Source: Bifidobacterium amazonense (lineage in GTDB: Bacteria > Actinomycetota > Actinomycetes > Actinomycetales > Bifidobacteriaceae). From it: a stretch of DNA of 64,000 nucleotides. This document shows, piece after piece, positions 1-8,630 of the stretch (positions are counted from its first letter, which is position 1; each line of letters starts with the position of its first letter). The DNA is taken from the NCBI RefSeq assembly GCF_018555435.2, contig NZ_JAFEJT020000006.1:26084-90083 (forward strand), given 5' to 3'. The notes under the pieces were generated by a model, which worked only from the letters and a program-made list of their open reading frames with translations, made no database searches and was not told the origin of the DNA. A program made the translations under genes and the position numbers.

Positions 1-81
1 TAGGGCGAGATTCGAACTCGCGGAGGGGTTAGCCTCACACGCTTTCGAGGCGTGCTCCTTAGACCGCTCGGACACCTATCC
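1..81 (-). tRNA. tRNA-Ser (anticodon CGA), 3' end cut by window edge
   Basis: Read on the minus strand, the 5' end is GGATAGG, followed by a D-arm, an anticodon stem CACGC/GCGTG with the 7-base loop CTCGAAA (anticodon CGA, reading UCG), a long class II variable arm, and a T-arm around GTTCGAATC. The acceptor 3' strand stops at CCTA, so the last few bases and the discriminator lie outside the window. The long variable arm fits tRNA-Ser. Confidence 0.93.
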
Positions 82-311
82 ATTCGCTGCATAAGCAACT
101 TGTCTATTATAAGGCGATTCGCCATTTACGCAAACGCAACCGGCCGCCGGGCGTGTCGGGCAAATCGCAGCAATCGTACCGCCGGCTTCGCGCCCACCGT
201 CACCGCATCGCACCGCGCGCAATCGCACTGCGGTCATCATCACAGCACGCATCAGGCACCGCGGCCGTCGACGTGTACGTTAACGCGCCCCCGCCGCGAG
301 CCCGTCCATCG

Positions 312-1112
312 TCACAGCCGCTGCTCGTGCACCGAGGCGTTCACCCACTGGCTCTGCTTGACGTTGTATCCGGAGAAGATGCCGATGTCGAGCATGCAGT
401 CGCGGTAGTCGCGACCGTGCGCGATCGTGATGTAGTTGTCGTCGACCATGCGGTTGTGCGTCGGATCAAGGCCGATCCAACGGCTGTCGTGGTAGATCTC
501 GACCCACGCGTGCGTCGCGCCCTCGCCGCCGAGCAGGCCGGCGATGTAGCGCGCGGTGAGTCCCACGTGACGGCACACCGAGAGCATCACATGCGCGTAG
601 TCCTGGCACACGCCCTTGCGCTGGGCGAGCGCCTCCTCGGCCGTGGTGCGGATCGTGGTGGAGGCCGGCGTATACGTGAACGCGTGGAACACCTCGTCCA
701 TCACCTCGCGCGCCTGGTCGATCGGCGTCGCGTCGATCGGCAGCGCGGACAGGCGGATCCGGCACATCTCGATCATCTTCTCGATGCACGGGCCGGGGAT
801 CGTCAGCGCGGAGTTGAACCGGTACAGCGGCTTGTAGATCTCCGGCTTGATGTGCTCGTTGTCGACGAATGCGATGCCTTTGACGGAATAGCTGAACAGG
901 TCATGCGGTTCGGGGATGAACCCGGTCATCACCACGGAGTCGAAGGAGTCGATGGTGGTCTCCAGTTCGATCTCCGGCTCGATCTTCACCTCCACGTCGA
1001 CGACCTGCTGGCGCGGGCCGGTGGCGGGGATGCAGCGGAGCTGGAATCGGTGGTCGGTGACCGGCGAGCTGAACGACAGTTTCATCTCGTAGTCGAACAC
1101 CAGTTTCTTCAT
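312..1112 (-). CDS. transglutaminase-like cysteine peptidase family protein
   Basis: This is a 266-residue protein of the transglutaminase-like superfamily. The catalytic triad is visible as Cys169 (in GVCQDYAH), His201 (THAWVEIY) and Asp216 (DPTHN). The N-terminal ~90 residues match the beta-rich domain that precedes the core in bacterial transglutaminase-like proteins. An in-frame ATG lies six codons upstream, but the start MKKLVFDYE fits the family better. It follows the ATP-grasp/alpha-E gene at 1220-3412 on the same strand with a gap of about 107 bp. That pairing of COG1305 with COG2308/COG2307 proteins is widely conserved, and the set is thought to modify or ligate peptides. The substrate is unknown. 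There is no signal peptide, so it is probably cytoplasmic. Confidence 0.85.
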   Translation of the reverse strand: MKKLVFDYEMKLSFSSPVTDHRFQLRCIPATGPRQQVVDVEVKIEPEIELETTIDSFDSVVMTGFIPEPHDLFSYSVKGIAFVDNEHIKPEIYKPLYRFNSALTIPGPCIEKMIEMCRIRLSALPIDATPIDQAREVMDEVFHAFTYTPASTTIRTTAEEALAQRKGVCQDYAHVMLSVCRHVGLTARYIAGLLGGEGATHAWVEIYHDSRWIGLDPTHNRMVDDNYITIAHGRDYRDCMLDIGIFSGYNVKQSQWVNASVHEQRL

Positions 1113-1219
1113 GAATACACGACTCCTCACATGGACGCCTCAAACGGACGAGCTTGCCTCTGCTCACAAAGTCCACTCCAGTCTAGCAGAGGCAAGCCGT
1201 TTACGCCGGGCGCCCGCCG

Positions 1220-3412
1220 TCACGGCCGCTTCGCGTCCATGTTCATCGAGCTGAGCGCGTTCGTGTCCTTGAGTTCGCCGGTTGCGGCGCGCTCGTTGAA
1301 GTCGTCGAGGAACGCCTGCAGACGCGCGGTGAGTTCCGGGTAGCCGCGGTCGGGCAGCTGGCCGAGCAGCCAGCTGATGCCCGAGCCGAAGCACTGCGGC
1401 AGCGGCATCCCGTCGAGCGCCTTGGAATACGTCTCCAGCTTGGCCAGCGGCGCCTCGAGCTCGTCGGAGGACAGGTGGAAGCGCGTGTACAGGTCGATGC
1501 GTTCGAGGTACTTGCCGATGAAGATGAACGCCTTGAGCGTGATGTCGACGGTCGAGTTCTCGACGCCGCCCCAGAACGCGAGCATGTCGTCGGCGATGTC
1601 GCGCTGCGAGTAGATGTCCTCCGCGCTGTCGAACTGTTCCGACGCCTCGGTGATGTTGGTCACGGCGAGCTCGATGTACTGCAGCAGGCGCGACGTGAGT
1701 TCCGGCCGCAGCACCACCGCGTTGTTGAACGCGGCGACGATCGCGCTGCGCACGGAGTCCGGGTTCGTGCCGTCGTACAGGAACGAGTGGATGAAGCCGT
1801 CGAAGTCCTCGAAGTCCTCGGGCAGGTCGAGCGCCTTGGCGAACGGACGGAACGCGTCCACATCGGTGTCCATCACGCGGTCGTAGAACGGGAAGAACTG
1901 GACGAGCGTGGTGAACGCACGTTCGGTGTAGCGGCCGAGCCAGTACAGGTTGTCGGCCTTCGATGCGGTGACGAGCGAGAGCGTGTGCTTGCGCGAGTGC
2001 GGGATCAGGTTCACCGAGGCGACCGACTCGCTGCGCTGCACGGTATGCGCGTGCGATTCGCTGCCGTTCTCGGGCGCGAGCACCCACGTGTCCTTGAAGC
2101 CGCCGCCCTGCGACGAGTTGACGATCATCTGGCCGGGCACCGACGAGTAGCGGGTGAGGCCCGAATACCACACGTGCGTGTTCTGGCCGGTCACGACGAA
2201 CGCGCGCAGGTCGGCCTTGCGCGGGCTCGCCTCGCCGGTCTTCGGGTCGATCACGTCGATGTCGCGGAACTGGATGACCTCCTGCGCGATGAACCGGCGC
2301 GGCTCGGCCTTGATCCGGTCGGCCAGCTCCTCGCGGGCGGCGTGGTCGAGCGAGGAGCCGAACACGACGCCGTAGCCGCCGGCCTCGGCCACGTCCTTGA
2401 TGACCAGTTCGCCGATGCGGTCGAGCACCTCCTTGCGATCCTTCTCGAACATCGGCATGTACGTGGGCGCGTTGTGCAGGATCGGCTCCTCGCCGAGATA
2501 GTACTTGATCATCTGCGGCACGAAGTAGTAGATCGCCTTGTCGTCGGCCGCGCCGTTGCCGGGCGCGTTGATGATCGCGACGTTGCCGGAGCGGTACGCG
2601 CTCAGCAGTCCGGGCACGCCGATCACCGAGTCCGGATTGAACGCGAACGGGTCGAGATACTCGTCCGACAGCCTGCGGTAGACCGCGCCGACGCGATGCT
2701 TGCGGCCGGCGTAGTCGAGGAAGTACAGCTTGTTGTCGACGACCTCGAGATCCTCGGGGAACGCCAGCGCCGCGCCGGTCTTCTCGGCCAGGTACGCATG
2801 CTCGAAGAACGCCGAGTTGTAGCGGCCCGGGGTGAGCACCACGGCGATGCCCTCGGTGGAGACGAAATCCATCGCCTTGCGCAGCAGGCGCGGATAGTCG
2901 CGGTTGTCGCGCACGTGCACCTCGCGGAACAGCTTCGGGTTGGTGCGGCGTTCGATGTCGCGGGCGAACAGCGGGTAGCTCGCGCCGGACGGGATGCGCA
3001 GGTTGTCCTCGAGCACCCACCAGCGGCCGTCCTCGCCCTGCACGAGGTCCTCGCCGGCGATGTGCGCGAAGATGCCGCCGGGAGGGGTCACGCCGTTGAC
3101 CTGCGGGAAGTAGCCGGCCGACGTGTACACGTATTCCTCGGGGATGACGCCGTCGTGGATGATGCGCTTGTCGGAGTAGATGTCCTTGAGATACGCGTTG
3201 AGCGCGTTGACGCGCTGCTTGAGGCCCGCTTCGAGCCGGTCGAATTCGTCGGATTCGATGATGCGCGGAATCGGGTCGTACGGGAACAGGCGGTCGTGGT
3301 ATTCGCCGTTCTTGTACACGCCGAACCGCACGCCGTTGCGGCTCAGCTCGCGGTTGATCGCCTCGCGCCGGTTGACCAGTTCGCCCGCCAGTTGTAACGC
3401 CGATTCGACCAT
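1220..3412 (-). CDS. fused circularly permuted ATP-grasp (type 2) / alpha-E domain protein
   Basis: A 730-residue fusion of two families that are usually separate genes. Residues ~1-465 form the circularly permuted ATP-grasp module (DUF404/DUF407, COG2308), with PGGIFAHIAGEDLVQG, VLTPGRYNSAFFEHAY and the late ATP-binding segment SQGGGFKDTWVL. Residues ~475-715 form the helical alpha-E domain (DUF403, COG2307), starting around ADNLYWLGRYTERAF. ATP-grasp enzymes form amide-type bonds from a carboxylate and ATP, which suggests a peptide ligase-like reaction, but the product is not known. The neighbouring transglutaminase-like gene at 312-1112 is the typical genomic partner. The start ATG has an AGGAGTG-like Shine-Dalgarno upstream. 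Confidence 0.85.
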   Translation of the reverse strand: MVESALQLAGELVNRREAINRELSRNGVRFGVYKNGEYHDRLFPYDPIPRIIESDEFDRLEAGLKQRVNALNAYLKDIYSDKRIIHDGVIPEEYVYTSAGYFPQVNGVTPPGGIFAHIAGEDLVQGEDGRWWVLEDNLRIPSGASYPLFARDIERRTNPKLFREVHVRDNRDYPRLLRKAMDFVSTEGIAVVLTPGRYNSAFFEHAYLAEKTGAALAFPEDLEVVDNKLYFLDYAGRKHRVGAVYRRLSDEYLDPFAFNPDSVIGVPGLLSAYRSGNVAIINAPGNGAADDKAIYYFVPQMIKYYLGEEPILHNAPTYMPMFEKDRKEVLDRIGELVIKDVAEAGGYGVVFGSSLDHAAREELADRIKAEPRRFIAQEVIQFRDIDVIDPKTGEASPRKADLRAFVVTGQNTHVWYSGLTRYSSVPGQMIVNSSQGGGFKDTWVLAPENGSESHAHTVQRSESVASVNLIPHSRKHTLSLVTASKADNLYWLGRYTERAFTTLVQFFPFYDRVMDTDVDAFRPFAKALDLPEDFEDFDGFIHSFLYDGTNPDSVRSAIVAAFNNAVVLRPELTSRLLQYIELAVTNITEASEQFDSAEDIYSQRDIADDMLAFWGGVENSTVDITLKAFIFIGKYLERIDLYTRFHLSSDELEAPLAKLETYSKALDGMPLPQCFGSGISWLLGQLPDRGYPELTARLQAFLDDFNERAATGELKDTNALSSMNMDAKRP

Positions 3413-3602
3413 GTCGCACTCCTCGTCTCGTCCGTCCGTTCCCGGGCCGCTCGCCGCGGCACGGGTCGGCGGCAGGCCGTTTCTCGTTGCAAGCGCGCGC
3501 TTGCGCCACGGCTGCCGCCATTCATAGGGGTTACGGTAACCCCGCGCGGTTACCGTCCGAAAGCGGGATTGTTACGGCTGTGTTTTATCCAGCGGATGAT
3601 GC
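3413..3602. promoter_or_regulatory. gap with palindromes between truA and the ATP-grasp gene
   Basis: This 190-bp gap holds the perfect palindrome CAAGCGCGCGCTTG at 3491-3504 and a tight inverted repeat GGGGTTAC-G-GTAACCCC at 3528-3544. The second arm pairs alternatively with GGTTACC just downstream. The gap separates the end of truA from the start of the ATP-grasp gene on the minus strand, so these could be a truA terminator or operators for the downstream promoter. No convincing -35/-10 pair was found. Confidence 0.4.
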
Positions 3603-4526
3603 CTACAGCGTGCGTTTGGCGCGGATGGCCTCGGCCCGGGCGGCGAGTTGGTCGTCGGCGGGATATTCGATGTGCTCGAGCGTGAGCCCCTGCGGGGCGA
3701 TCGGTCCGGTGGAGCCTTCGCGCAACGGCGTCGCCATCTTGCCGGCGAACCAGTCGAGCGAACGTTTGCCGGTGCCGACCTGCACGCAGCCGCCGACCAG
3801 CGACCGCACCATGTTGCGGGCGAACGCGTCGGCCACGATCGTGAAGCACAGCAGTCCCGACTCGACGGCCGGCGTGCGGTACCGCTCCCCCATCGCCGCG
3901 TCGTCGCCGATGAGCGGACGCGACGGAACGCGACGCCAGTACGCGGTCTTGACCTCGCGGATCGTCGTGCCGCCCGGGTTGGGGGTGGCGAACGAACCGA
4001 AGTCGTGCAGACCGATCGTCGTCGCGGCGGCCGCGTTCATCGCGTCGACGTCGAGATCGTCGTCGATGTGCAGCACGAAACCGCGCGTGCGCGGGTCGAC
4101 TTCGCTCCCGCGGTCGGCGATGCGGTAGACGTACGTGCGTTCCAGCGCGGAGAAGCGCGCGTCGAATCCGTCCGGCGCGGGCGCGATCGAGCGGATCGCG
4201 ATGTCCGCGGGCAGCAGCCGCTGCAGACGGCGGGTGAGCGCGACGGTCGGCGGCACGTCCATGTGGCCGACCGCGCGTTCCAGGATCTCCGGCGACACGT
4301 CGACGTGACAGACCTGATGGCTGGCGTGCACGCCGGTGTCGGTGCGACCGGCGACGACCAGCCGCAGTGGTTCGGCCTGAGCTTCGGGCGCGGACGGGTC
4401 GTCGGGCACGCGCAGGATCTTGTGCAGAGCGGCCTCGATCTCCCCCTGCACGGTGCGCAGTGCGGGCTGCTTCGCCCAGCCGTAGAATCCGCCGCCGTCG
4501 TATGCCAAGTCAATCCGCAGTCTCAT
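3603..4526 (-). CDS. truA: tRNA pseudouridine(38-40) synthase
   Basis: This 307-residue TruA-family enzyme converts uridines 38-40 of the tRNA anticodon arm to pseudouridine. The N-terminus MRLRIDLAYDGGGFYGWAKQ is the standard TruA opening. The catalytic aspartate lies in AGRTDTGVHA near residue 62, and the second-half motif FARNMVRSLVGGCVQVG is present. It is slightly longer than E. coli TruA because of inserts. It sits downstream of rplQ on the same strand, the usual place for truA after the alpha operon, but a strong hairpin at 4642-4681 separates the two. Confidence 0.95.
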   Translation of the reverse strand: MRLRIDLAYDGGGFYGWAKQPALRTVQGEIEAALHKILRVPDDPSAPEAQAEPLRLVVAGRTDTGVHASHQVCHVDVSPEILERAVGHMDVPPTVALTRRLQRLLPADIAIRSIAPAPDGFDARFSALERTYVYRIADRGSEVDPRTRGFVLHIDDDLDVDAMNAAAATTIGLHDFGSFATPNPGGTTIREVKTAYWRRVPSRPLIGDDAAMGERYRTPAVESGLLCFTIVADAFARNMVRSLVGGCVQVGTGKRSLDWFAGKMATPLREGSTGPIAPQGLTLEHIEYPADDQLAARAEAIRAKRTL

Positions 4527-4641
4527 GAGGCACCATCATACATAATGGGCACTTTGCATTTTGGCGTATATGCGGCCGTCGTTGGCGTGTCCGTGCAGTC
4601 CCGGAATCGCGCCGCTGCGAGTTTTCCAGGTCCTCATACGA

Positions 4642-4681
4642 CGAGGGGTCGGGAACCCTTGCGGATTCCCGACCCCTCGTA
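4642..4681 (-). terminator. strong hairpin after rplQ
   Basis: Perfect 15-bp inverted repeat (arm ACGAGGGGTCGGGAA) with a 10-nt loop, 24 bp beyond the rplQ stop codon. It probably ends the alpha-operon transcript. No clear U-tract follows on the minus strand. Confidence 0.65.
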
Positions 4682-4705
4682 TCGTGGTCTAGCGGAACGC
4701 TAAGC

Positions 4706-5182
4706 TCACTCGGCGTTCTCGGCCGGAGCCTCGGTGGCCTCGGCGGCGGCCTCAACCGGCGCGGCGGTCTCCTCGGCAACCTTGGTCGCGGCTTCGGCTT
4801 CCTTCACGACGGCCTTCTTGGCGACCGGCTCGGTGACGAGCTCGATGATCGCGGCCGGAGCGGAATCGCCCTTGCGCGGGGCGATCTTCACGATGCGGGT
4901 GTAGCCGCCCTCGCGCTGCTCCATCTGCTCGGCGATCTGCGTGAACAGCACGTGCACGACGGACTTGTTGCGGATGACGCGCATCACGCGACGGCGGGAG
5001 TGCAGATCACCGCGCTTCGCGAAGGTGATCAGGCGCTCGGCCAGCGGACGGAGGCGCTTGGCCTTCGGCAGCGTGGTGACGATGCGGCCGTTCTGGAACA
5101 GGCTGGTGGCCATGTTCGCGAGCATCAGGCGCTCGTGAGCCGGGCTGGACGCCAGACGCGGGCCCTTCTTGGGTGTAGGCAT
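4706..5182 (-). CDS. rplQ: 50S ribosomal protein L17
   Basis: A 158-residue L17. The core (1-~115) starts [25 protein letters not shown] and binds 23S rRNA near the exit tunnel region. Residues ~120-158 form an Ala/Glu-rich acidic tail, as in other actinobacterial L17 proteins. It is the last gene of the alpha operon, 87 bp after rpoA, with a clear AAGGAG ribosome site. Confidence 0.97.
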   Translation of the reverse strand: MPTPKKGPRLASSPAHERLMLANMATSLFQNGRIVTTLPKAKRLRPLAERLITFAKRGDLHSRRRVMRVIRNKSVVHVLFTQIAEQMEQREGGYTRIVKIAPRKGDSAPAAIIELVTEPVAKKAVVKEAEAATKVAEETAAPVEAAAEATEAPAENAE

Positions 5183-5269
5183 GTTAACTCCTTGATTGCT
5201 TTGCCGGACTCAGGTGGGCATCGGCCCGAACGTCCGGGTCCGGCAAGGCGGTTGGTCAAAAAACGGCGA

Positions 5270-6265
5270 TCACTCGTCTTCGGGCGAGTAGAAGGTGCCG
5301 CCTTCGAGGTTGGTGGTGTCGAAGCCCAGCGGGGAGGCCTTGAGCGACAGACCCAGGGCCTGCAGCTTCTCCTTGACCTCGTCGATCGACTTCATACCGA
5401 AATTGCGGATGTCGAGCAGATCCTGCTCGGTGTGGTTGACCAGTTCGCCGATGGTGTGGATGCCCTCGCGCTTGAGGCAGTTGTAGCTGCGCTGCGTGAG
5501 GTTGAGATCCTCGATCGGCACGGCCATCTCGGGGTTGCTCTCCTCGGCGACGGGCGCCGGGCCAACCTCGACGCCTTCGGCCTGCGTGTTGAGCTCGCGG
5601 CACAGGCCGAAGAGCTCCACGAGGGTCGAACCGGCGGAAGCCACCGCGTCACGCGGCGAGATGGCGGGCTTGGTCTCCACGTCCAGGATGAGCTTGTCGA
5701 AGTCCGTGCGCTGTTCCACACGGGTGGCCTCGACCTTGTAGCTCACCTTGAGCACCGGGGAGTAGATCGAATCAACCGGGATACGGCCGATTTCGCCGTT
5801 GTCCTGCTTGTTCATCTGCGCGGTGACGTAGCCGCGGCCGCGTTCGACCGTGAACTCGATCTCGAGTTCGCCGTCCTCGGCCAGGGTCGCGATGTGCAGA
5901 TCCGGGTTGGCGATGGTCACGCCGGCAGGCGGGGTGATGTCACCCGCGACTGCTTCTCCTTCGCCGCTCTTGCGCAGATACATGACGACCGGCTCATCGT
6001 ACTCGCTGGTGAGCACGATGCCCTTGATGTTGAGCAGGATCTCGGTGACGTCCTCCACGACGCCCGGCAGAGTGGTGAACTCATGCAGGGCACCGGAGAT
6101 GCGCACCGAGGTCACGGCTGCGCCCGGGATCGAGCTCAGGAGCGTGCGGCGCAGGGAGTTGCCCAGCGTGTAGCCGAAACCAGGCTCAAGAGGCTCGATC
6201 GTGAAACGGGAGCGCTGCGGGTTGATGACTTCCTCAGTCAGTGTCGGACGCTGTGCGATAAGCAC
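5270..6265 (-). CDS. rpoA: DNA-directed RNA polymerase subunit alpha
   Basis: 331 residues, the usual bacterial length. The N-terminal domain (to ~230) drives alpha dimerisation and assembly with beta and beta', with the motifs [20 protein letters not shown] and [17 protein letters not shown] short linker leads to the C-terminal domain (~255-325), which binds UP elements and regulators through [20 protein letters not shown] and [14 protein letters not shown]. It lies between rpsK and rplQ. Confidence 0.98.
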   Translation of the reverse strand: MLIAQRPTLTEEVINPQRSRFTIEPLEPGFGYTLGNSLRRTLLSSIPGAAVTSVRISGALHEFTTLPGVVEDVTEILLNIKGIVLTSEYDEPVVMYLRKSGEGEAVAGDITPPAGVTIANPDLHIATLAEDGELEIEFTVERGRGYVTAQMNKQDNGEIGRIPVDSIYSPVLKVSYKVEATRVEQRTDFDKLILDVETKPAISPRDAVASAGSTLVELFGLCRELNTQAEGVEVGPAPVAEESNPEMAVPIEDLNLTQRSYNCLKREGIHTIGELVNHTEQDLLDIRNFGMKSIDEVKEKLQALGLSLKASPLGFDTTNLEGGTFYSPEDE

Positions 6266-6349
6266 TATGTTATCCTTTCAGCTTCTGGTCGGTGGTGCAC
6301 TCACCGACCGAGCAAGCGACTTTGGATTGGTTGCTTCGCCTGACTGGAA

Positions 6350-6751
6350 TCAGACGCGGCGGCGCTTCGGAGGACGAACGCCGTTGTGAGCCTGCGGGGT
6401 GACGTCGGTGATGGAACCGACCTCGAGACCGGCGGACTGCAGGGAGCGGATGGCGGTTTCACGACCGGAACCCGGGCCCTTGACGAACACGTCGACCTTC
6501 TTCAGACCGTGCTCCATCGCCTTGCGGGCGGCGGACTCAGCGGCCATGCCAGCGGCGTACGGCGTGGACTTACGGGAGCCCTTGAAGCCGACATCGCCAC
6601 CGGACGCCCAGGACACGACGGCGCCGGACGGGTCGGTGATCGAGATGATCGTGTTGTTGAAAGTGGACTTGATGTGAGCCTGGCCAACCGGGATCGACTT
6701 GCGGTCGCGGCGACGGACAGGCTTACGAGCGGCTTGCTTTGCAGCTGCCAT
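6350..6751 (-). CDS. rpsK: 30S ribosomal protein S11
   Basis: 133 residues. S11 sits in the platform of the 30S subunit and contacts 16S rRNA near the Shine-Dalgarno helix. The conserved segments [20 protein letters not shown] and the C-terminal [18 protein letters not shown] are intact. It lies in the alpha operon between rpsM and rpoA. Confidence 0.98.
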   Translation of the reverse strand: MAAAKQAARKPVRRRDRKSIPVGQAHIKSTFNNTIISITDPSGAVVSWASGGDVGFKGSRKSTPYAAGMAAESAARKAMEHGLKKVDVFVKGPGSGRETAIRSLQSAGLEVGSITDVTPQAHNGVRPPKRRRV

Positions 6752-6839
6752 TGATCCTCGTTTCCTAGTACGAACTTGTTTGACAGCCCGGACGATGGGG
6801 CCCGCGAGGGGCTCCCGTGGCCCGGGTCAAGCCACCCTA

Positions 6840-7217
6840 TTACTTGGTGGCCTTCTTCTTTCCGGCAACCGTGCGCTTCGGGCCCTTGCGGGTGCGGGCG
6901 TTGGTCTTGGTGCGCTGGCCACGCACGGGCAGGCCACGGCGGTGGCGGATGCCCTGGTAGCAGTTGATCTGGATCTTGCGACGGATATCCGCATCGATTT
7001 CACGACGCAGATCGCCCTCGATCTTGTAGTTGCCCTCGAGATAGTCACGCAGCGTGATGAGCTGCTCATCCGTCAGATCCTTGACGCGGGTGTCCGGATT
7101 GATACCGGTCGCGGCAAGCGTTTCCTTCGCACGGGTGCGACCCACACCGAAGATGTAGGTGAGGGCGATCTCGATGCGCTTCTCATTGGGGATGTCGACT
7201 CCGGCAAGACGTGCCAT
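6840..7217 (-). CDS. rpsM: 30S ribosomal protein S13
   Basis: 125 residues from the start [20 protein letters not shown], the family standard. An earlier in-frame ATG (at 7250) would add 11 residues without homology. S13 contacts the P-site tRNA and forms bridges to the 50S. The basic C-terminal tail [20 protein letters not shown] is present. Confidence 0.97.
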   Translation of the reverse strand: MARLAGVDIPNEKRIEIALTYIFGVGRTRAKETLAATGINPDTRVKDLTDEQLITLRDYLEGNYKIEGDLRREIDADIRRKIQINCYQGIRHRRGLPVRGQRTKTNARTRKGPKRTVAGKKKATK

Positions 7218-7366
7218 TGCGATTCCTTCTGTGTTCCGCAGGTCGTGCACCGAGTCGTCCGGTCTCCCGGCCCGGGCCTGCGTACCCGGGGTTCAGACGT
7301 TGTTCTCGGGAGAACATCGCCTGTGACTCAGCGCCTGTATTCCTTGTGTGCCGCTGGAATCTGCTC

Positions 7367-7480
7367 TCAGCCCTGACGCTGCTTGTGGCGCGGGTTCGTG
7401 CAGATCACCATGACGCGGCCGTGACGACGAATCACGCGGCAGTTTTCGCAGATTCGCTTGACACTAGGGCTGACCTTCAT
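7367..7480 (-). CDS. rpmJ: 50S ribosomal protein L36
   Basis: This 37-codon gene reads [20 protein letters not shown] followed by [17 protein letters not shown]. The zinc ligands C-x2-C-x12-C-x4-H are intact, so this is the zinc-containing form of L36. It lies between infA and rpsM. A gap of ~150 bp before rpsM contains a small GTTCTC/GAGAAC hairpin near 7300. Confidence 0.96.
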   Translation of the reverse strand: MKVSPSVKRICENCRVIRRHGRVMVICTNPRHKQRQG

Positions 7481-7501
7481 GGTTTTCCTTTGCTTGTACC
7501 T

Positions 7502-7720
7502 TTACTTGTAGCGGTACGTAATACGTCCGCGGTTCAGATCGTACGGGCTCATTTCGAGCACCACGCGATCCTGCGGCAGGATGCGGATGTAGTTCTTACG
7601 CATCTTGCCGGAAATCGTGGCGAGCACGATGTGCTTGTTCTCGAGCTGGACGCGAAACATCGCGTTCGGCAGCGCTTCCACTACCTGACCTTCGACTTCA
7701 ATCACACCGTCTTTTGCCAT
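7502..7720 (-). CDS. infA: translation initiation factor IF-1
   Basis: 72 residues starting [20 protein letters not shown]. This is a single OB-fold S1-type domain that binds the 30S A site during initiation. The longer frame reaching to 7813 has no homology upstream of MAKDG, so that ATG was chosen. It is followed closely by rpmJ (21 bp). Confidence 0.97.
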   Translation of the reverse strand: MAKDGVIEVEGQVVEALPNAMFRVQLENKHIVLATISGKMRKNYIRILPQDRVVLEMSPYDLNRGRITYRYK

Positions 7721-7876
7721 GAGCCTCGTGATCCGTTCCTTGGGACAATTACCGTTGACGTGCCCGAAGGCACACCAACGATCAACTATACACGAAAACG
7801 GGAATCGCAACAATCGGCGTGTCGCAATCCCCGTTTTGGTGAGTCTATGCTATTTCGGCTATTGCGGCTATTCCGC

Positions 7877-8440
7877 TCAGGCCTCGAGCGCCTTGACGAT
7901 GTTCGCCTGGATCACATCGATCTCGCCGACGCCGTCGATGGCGACCAGCTGGCCACGCTGCTTGTAGATGTCGAGCAGCGGGGCGGTCTCCTTCGCGTAG
8001 GTGGCGAGGCGCTTGGCGATGGCCTCCGGGGTGTCGTCGGAACGGCCCTGCTCCTGGGCGCGCTTGGCGATGCGCTCCATGAGCACGTCGTGGTCGGCGT
8101 CGAGGGCGACGACCTTGTCGAGCGGGGTGCCGAGCTCCTCGAGCATGGCGTCCAGCGCCTCGACCTGGGAGGCGTTGCGCGGGTAGCCGTCGAGGATCCA
8201 GCCGTTCTTGGCGTCGTCCATGGCCAGACGGTCCTTGACGATCTTGTTGGTCAGCTCGTCCGGGACCAGTTCGCCCTTGTCGGTGTACTTGAGCGCCTCG
8301 AGGCCGAGCTCGGTCTTGTTCTTGATGTTGTAGCGGAAGATGTCGCCGGTGGAGATCGCCGGAATGCCGAAGTGCTCGGCGAGCAGCGCGGCCTGGGTGC
8401 CCTTGCCGACGCCCTGCGGGCCCATGATGAGAAGACGCAT
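7877..8440 (-). CDS. adk: adenylate kinase
   Basis: 187 residues from MRLLIMGPQGVGKGTQAALL. It catalyses ATP + AMP to 2 ADP. The P-loop is GPQGVGKG at residues 7-14; the AMP site carries STGDIFR, and DGYPRNASQ is the conserved NMP-binding/Walker B segment. The LID is of the short type with no zinc cysteines, common in Actinobacteria. A good AAAGGAA site precedes the ATG. It lies downstream of secY, separated by three hairpins. Confidence 0.97.
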   Translation of the reverse strand: MRLLIMGPQGVGKGTQAALLAEHFGIPAISTGDIFRYNIKNKTELGLEALKYTDKGELVPDELTNKIVKDRLAMDDAKNGWILDGYPRNASQVEALDAMLEELGTPLDKVVALDADHDVLMERIAKRAQEQGRSDDTPEAIAKRLATYAKETAPLLDIYKQRGQLVAIDGVGEIDVIQANIVKALEA

Positions 8441-8472
8441 GTCTTTGTTCCTTTCGTGATTGTCGGGTATGG

Positions 8473-8511
8473 GAACCCCCTCAGTCCGCTGCACGCTGAC
8501 AGAGGGGGTTC
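8473..8511. repeat. hairpin repeat in the secY-adk gap
   Basis: Perfect 10-bp inverted repeat with arms GAACCCCCTC and GAGGGGGTTC. The loop contains AGTCCGCTGCACGCTGACA. The CCCCTCAGT...GACAG layout resembles the MITE interior at 40590-40640 and a repeat known from many gut bacterial genomes. It is located in the adk leader. Confidence 0.55.
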
Positions 8512-8554
8512 AATGCAGATTGTTGGTAGGAAGTCGAAAACGGATGGCTCCGTC

Positions 8555-8616
8555 GTCGGACAGTCCAGTGGACTGTCCGACTCCTCGCGCGGCCGCCTGC
8601 CAAGCGGGCGGCCGCG
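8555..8616 (-). terminator. two stacked hairpins downstream of secY
   Basis: The first is a 12-bp perfect inverted repeat at 8555-8581 (arm GTCGGACAGTCC, loop AGT). The second is a GC-rich repeat at about 8588-8616 (arm GCGGCCGCC against GGGCGGCCGC). Both lie between the secY stop (8631) and adk, so they may terminate or attenuate transcription between the two genes. The first shares CAGTCCASYGGACTG with a hairpin at 20167-20187. Confidence 0.5.
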
Positions 8617-8630
8617 AGCCGAAACAATCC

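Noticed and set aside
52..408. Plus-strand frames in the first kilobase as genes
   Set aside because: They are antisense to the transglutaminase-like gene and the tRNA; their composition is the mirror of the real coding strand.
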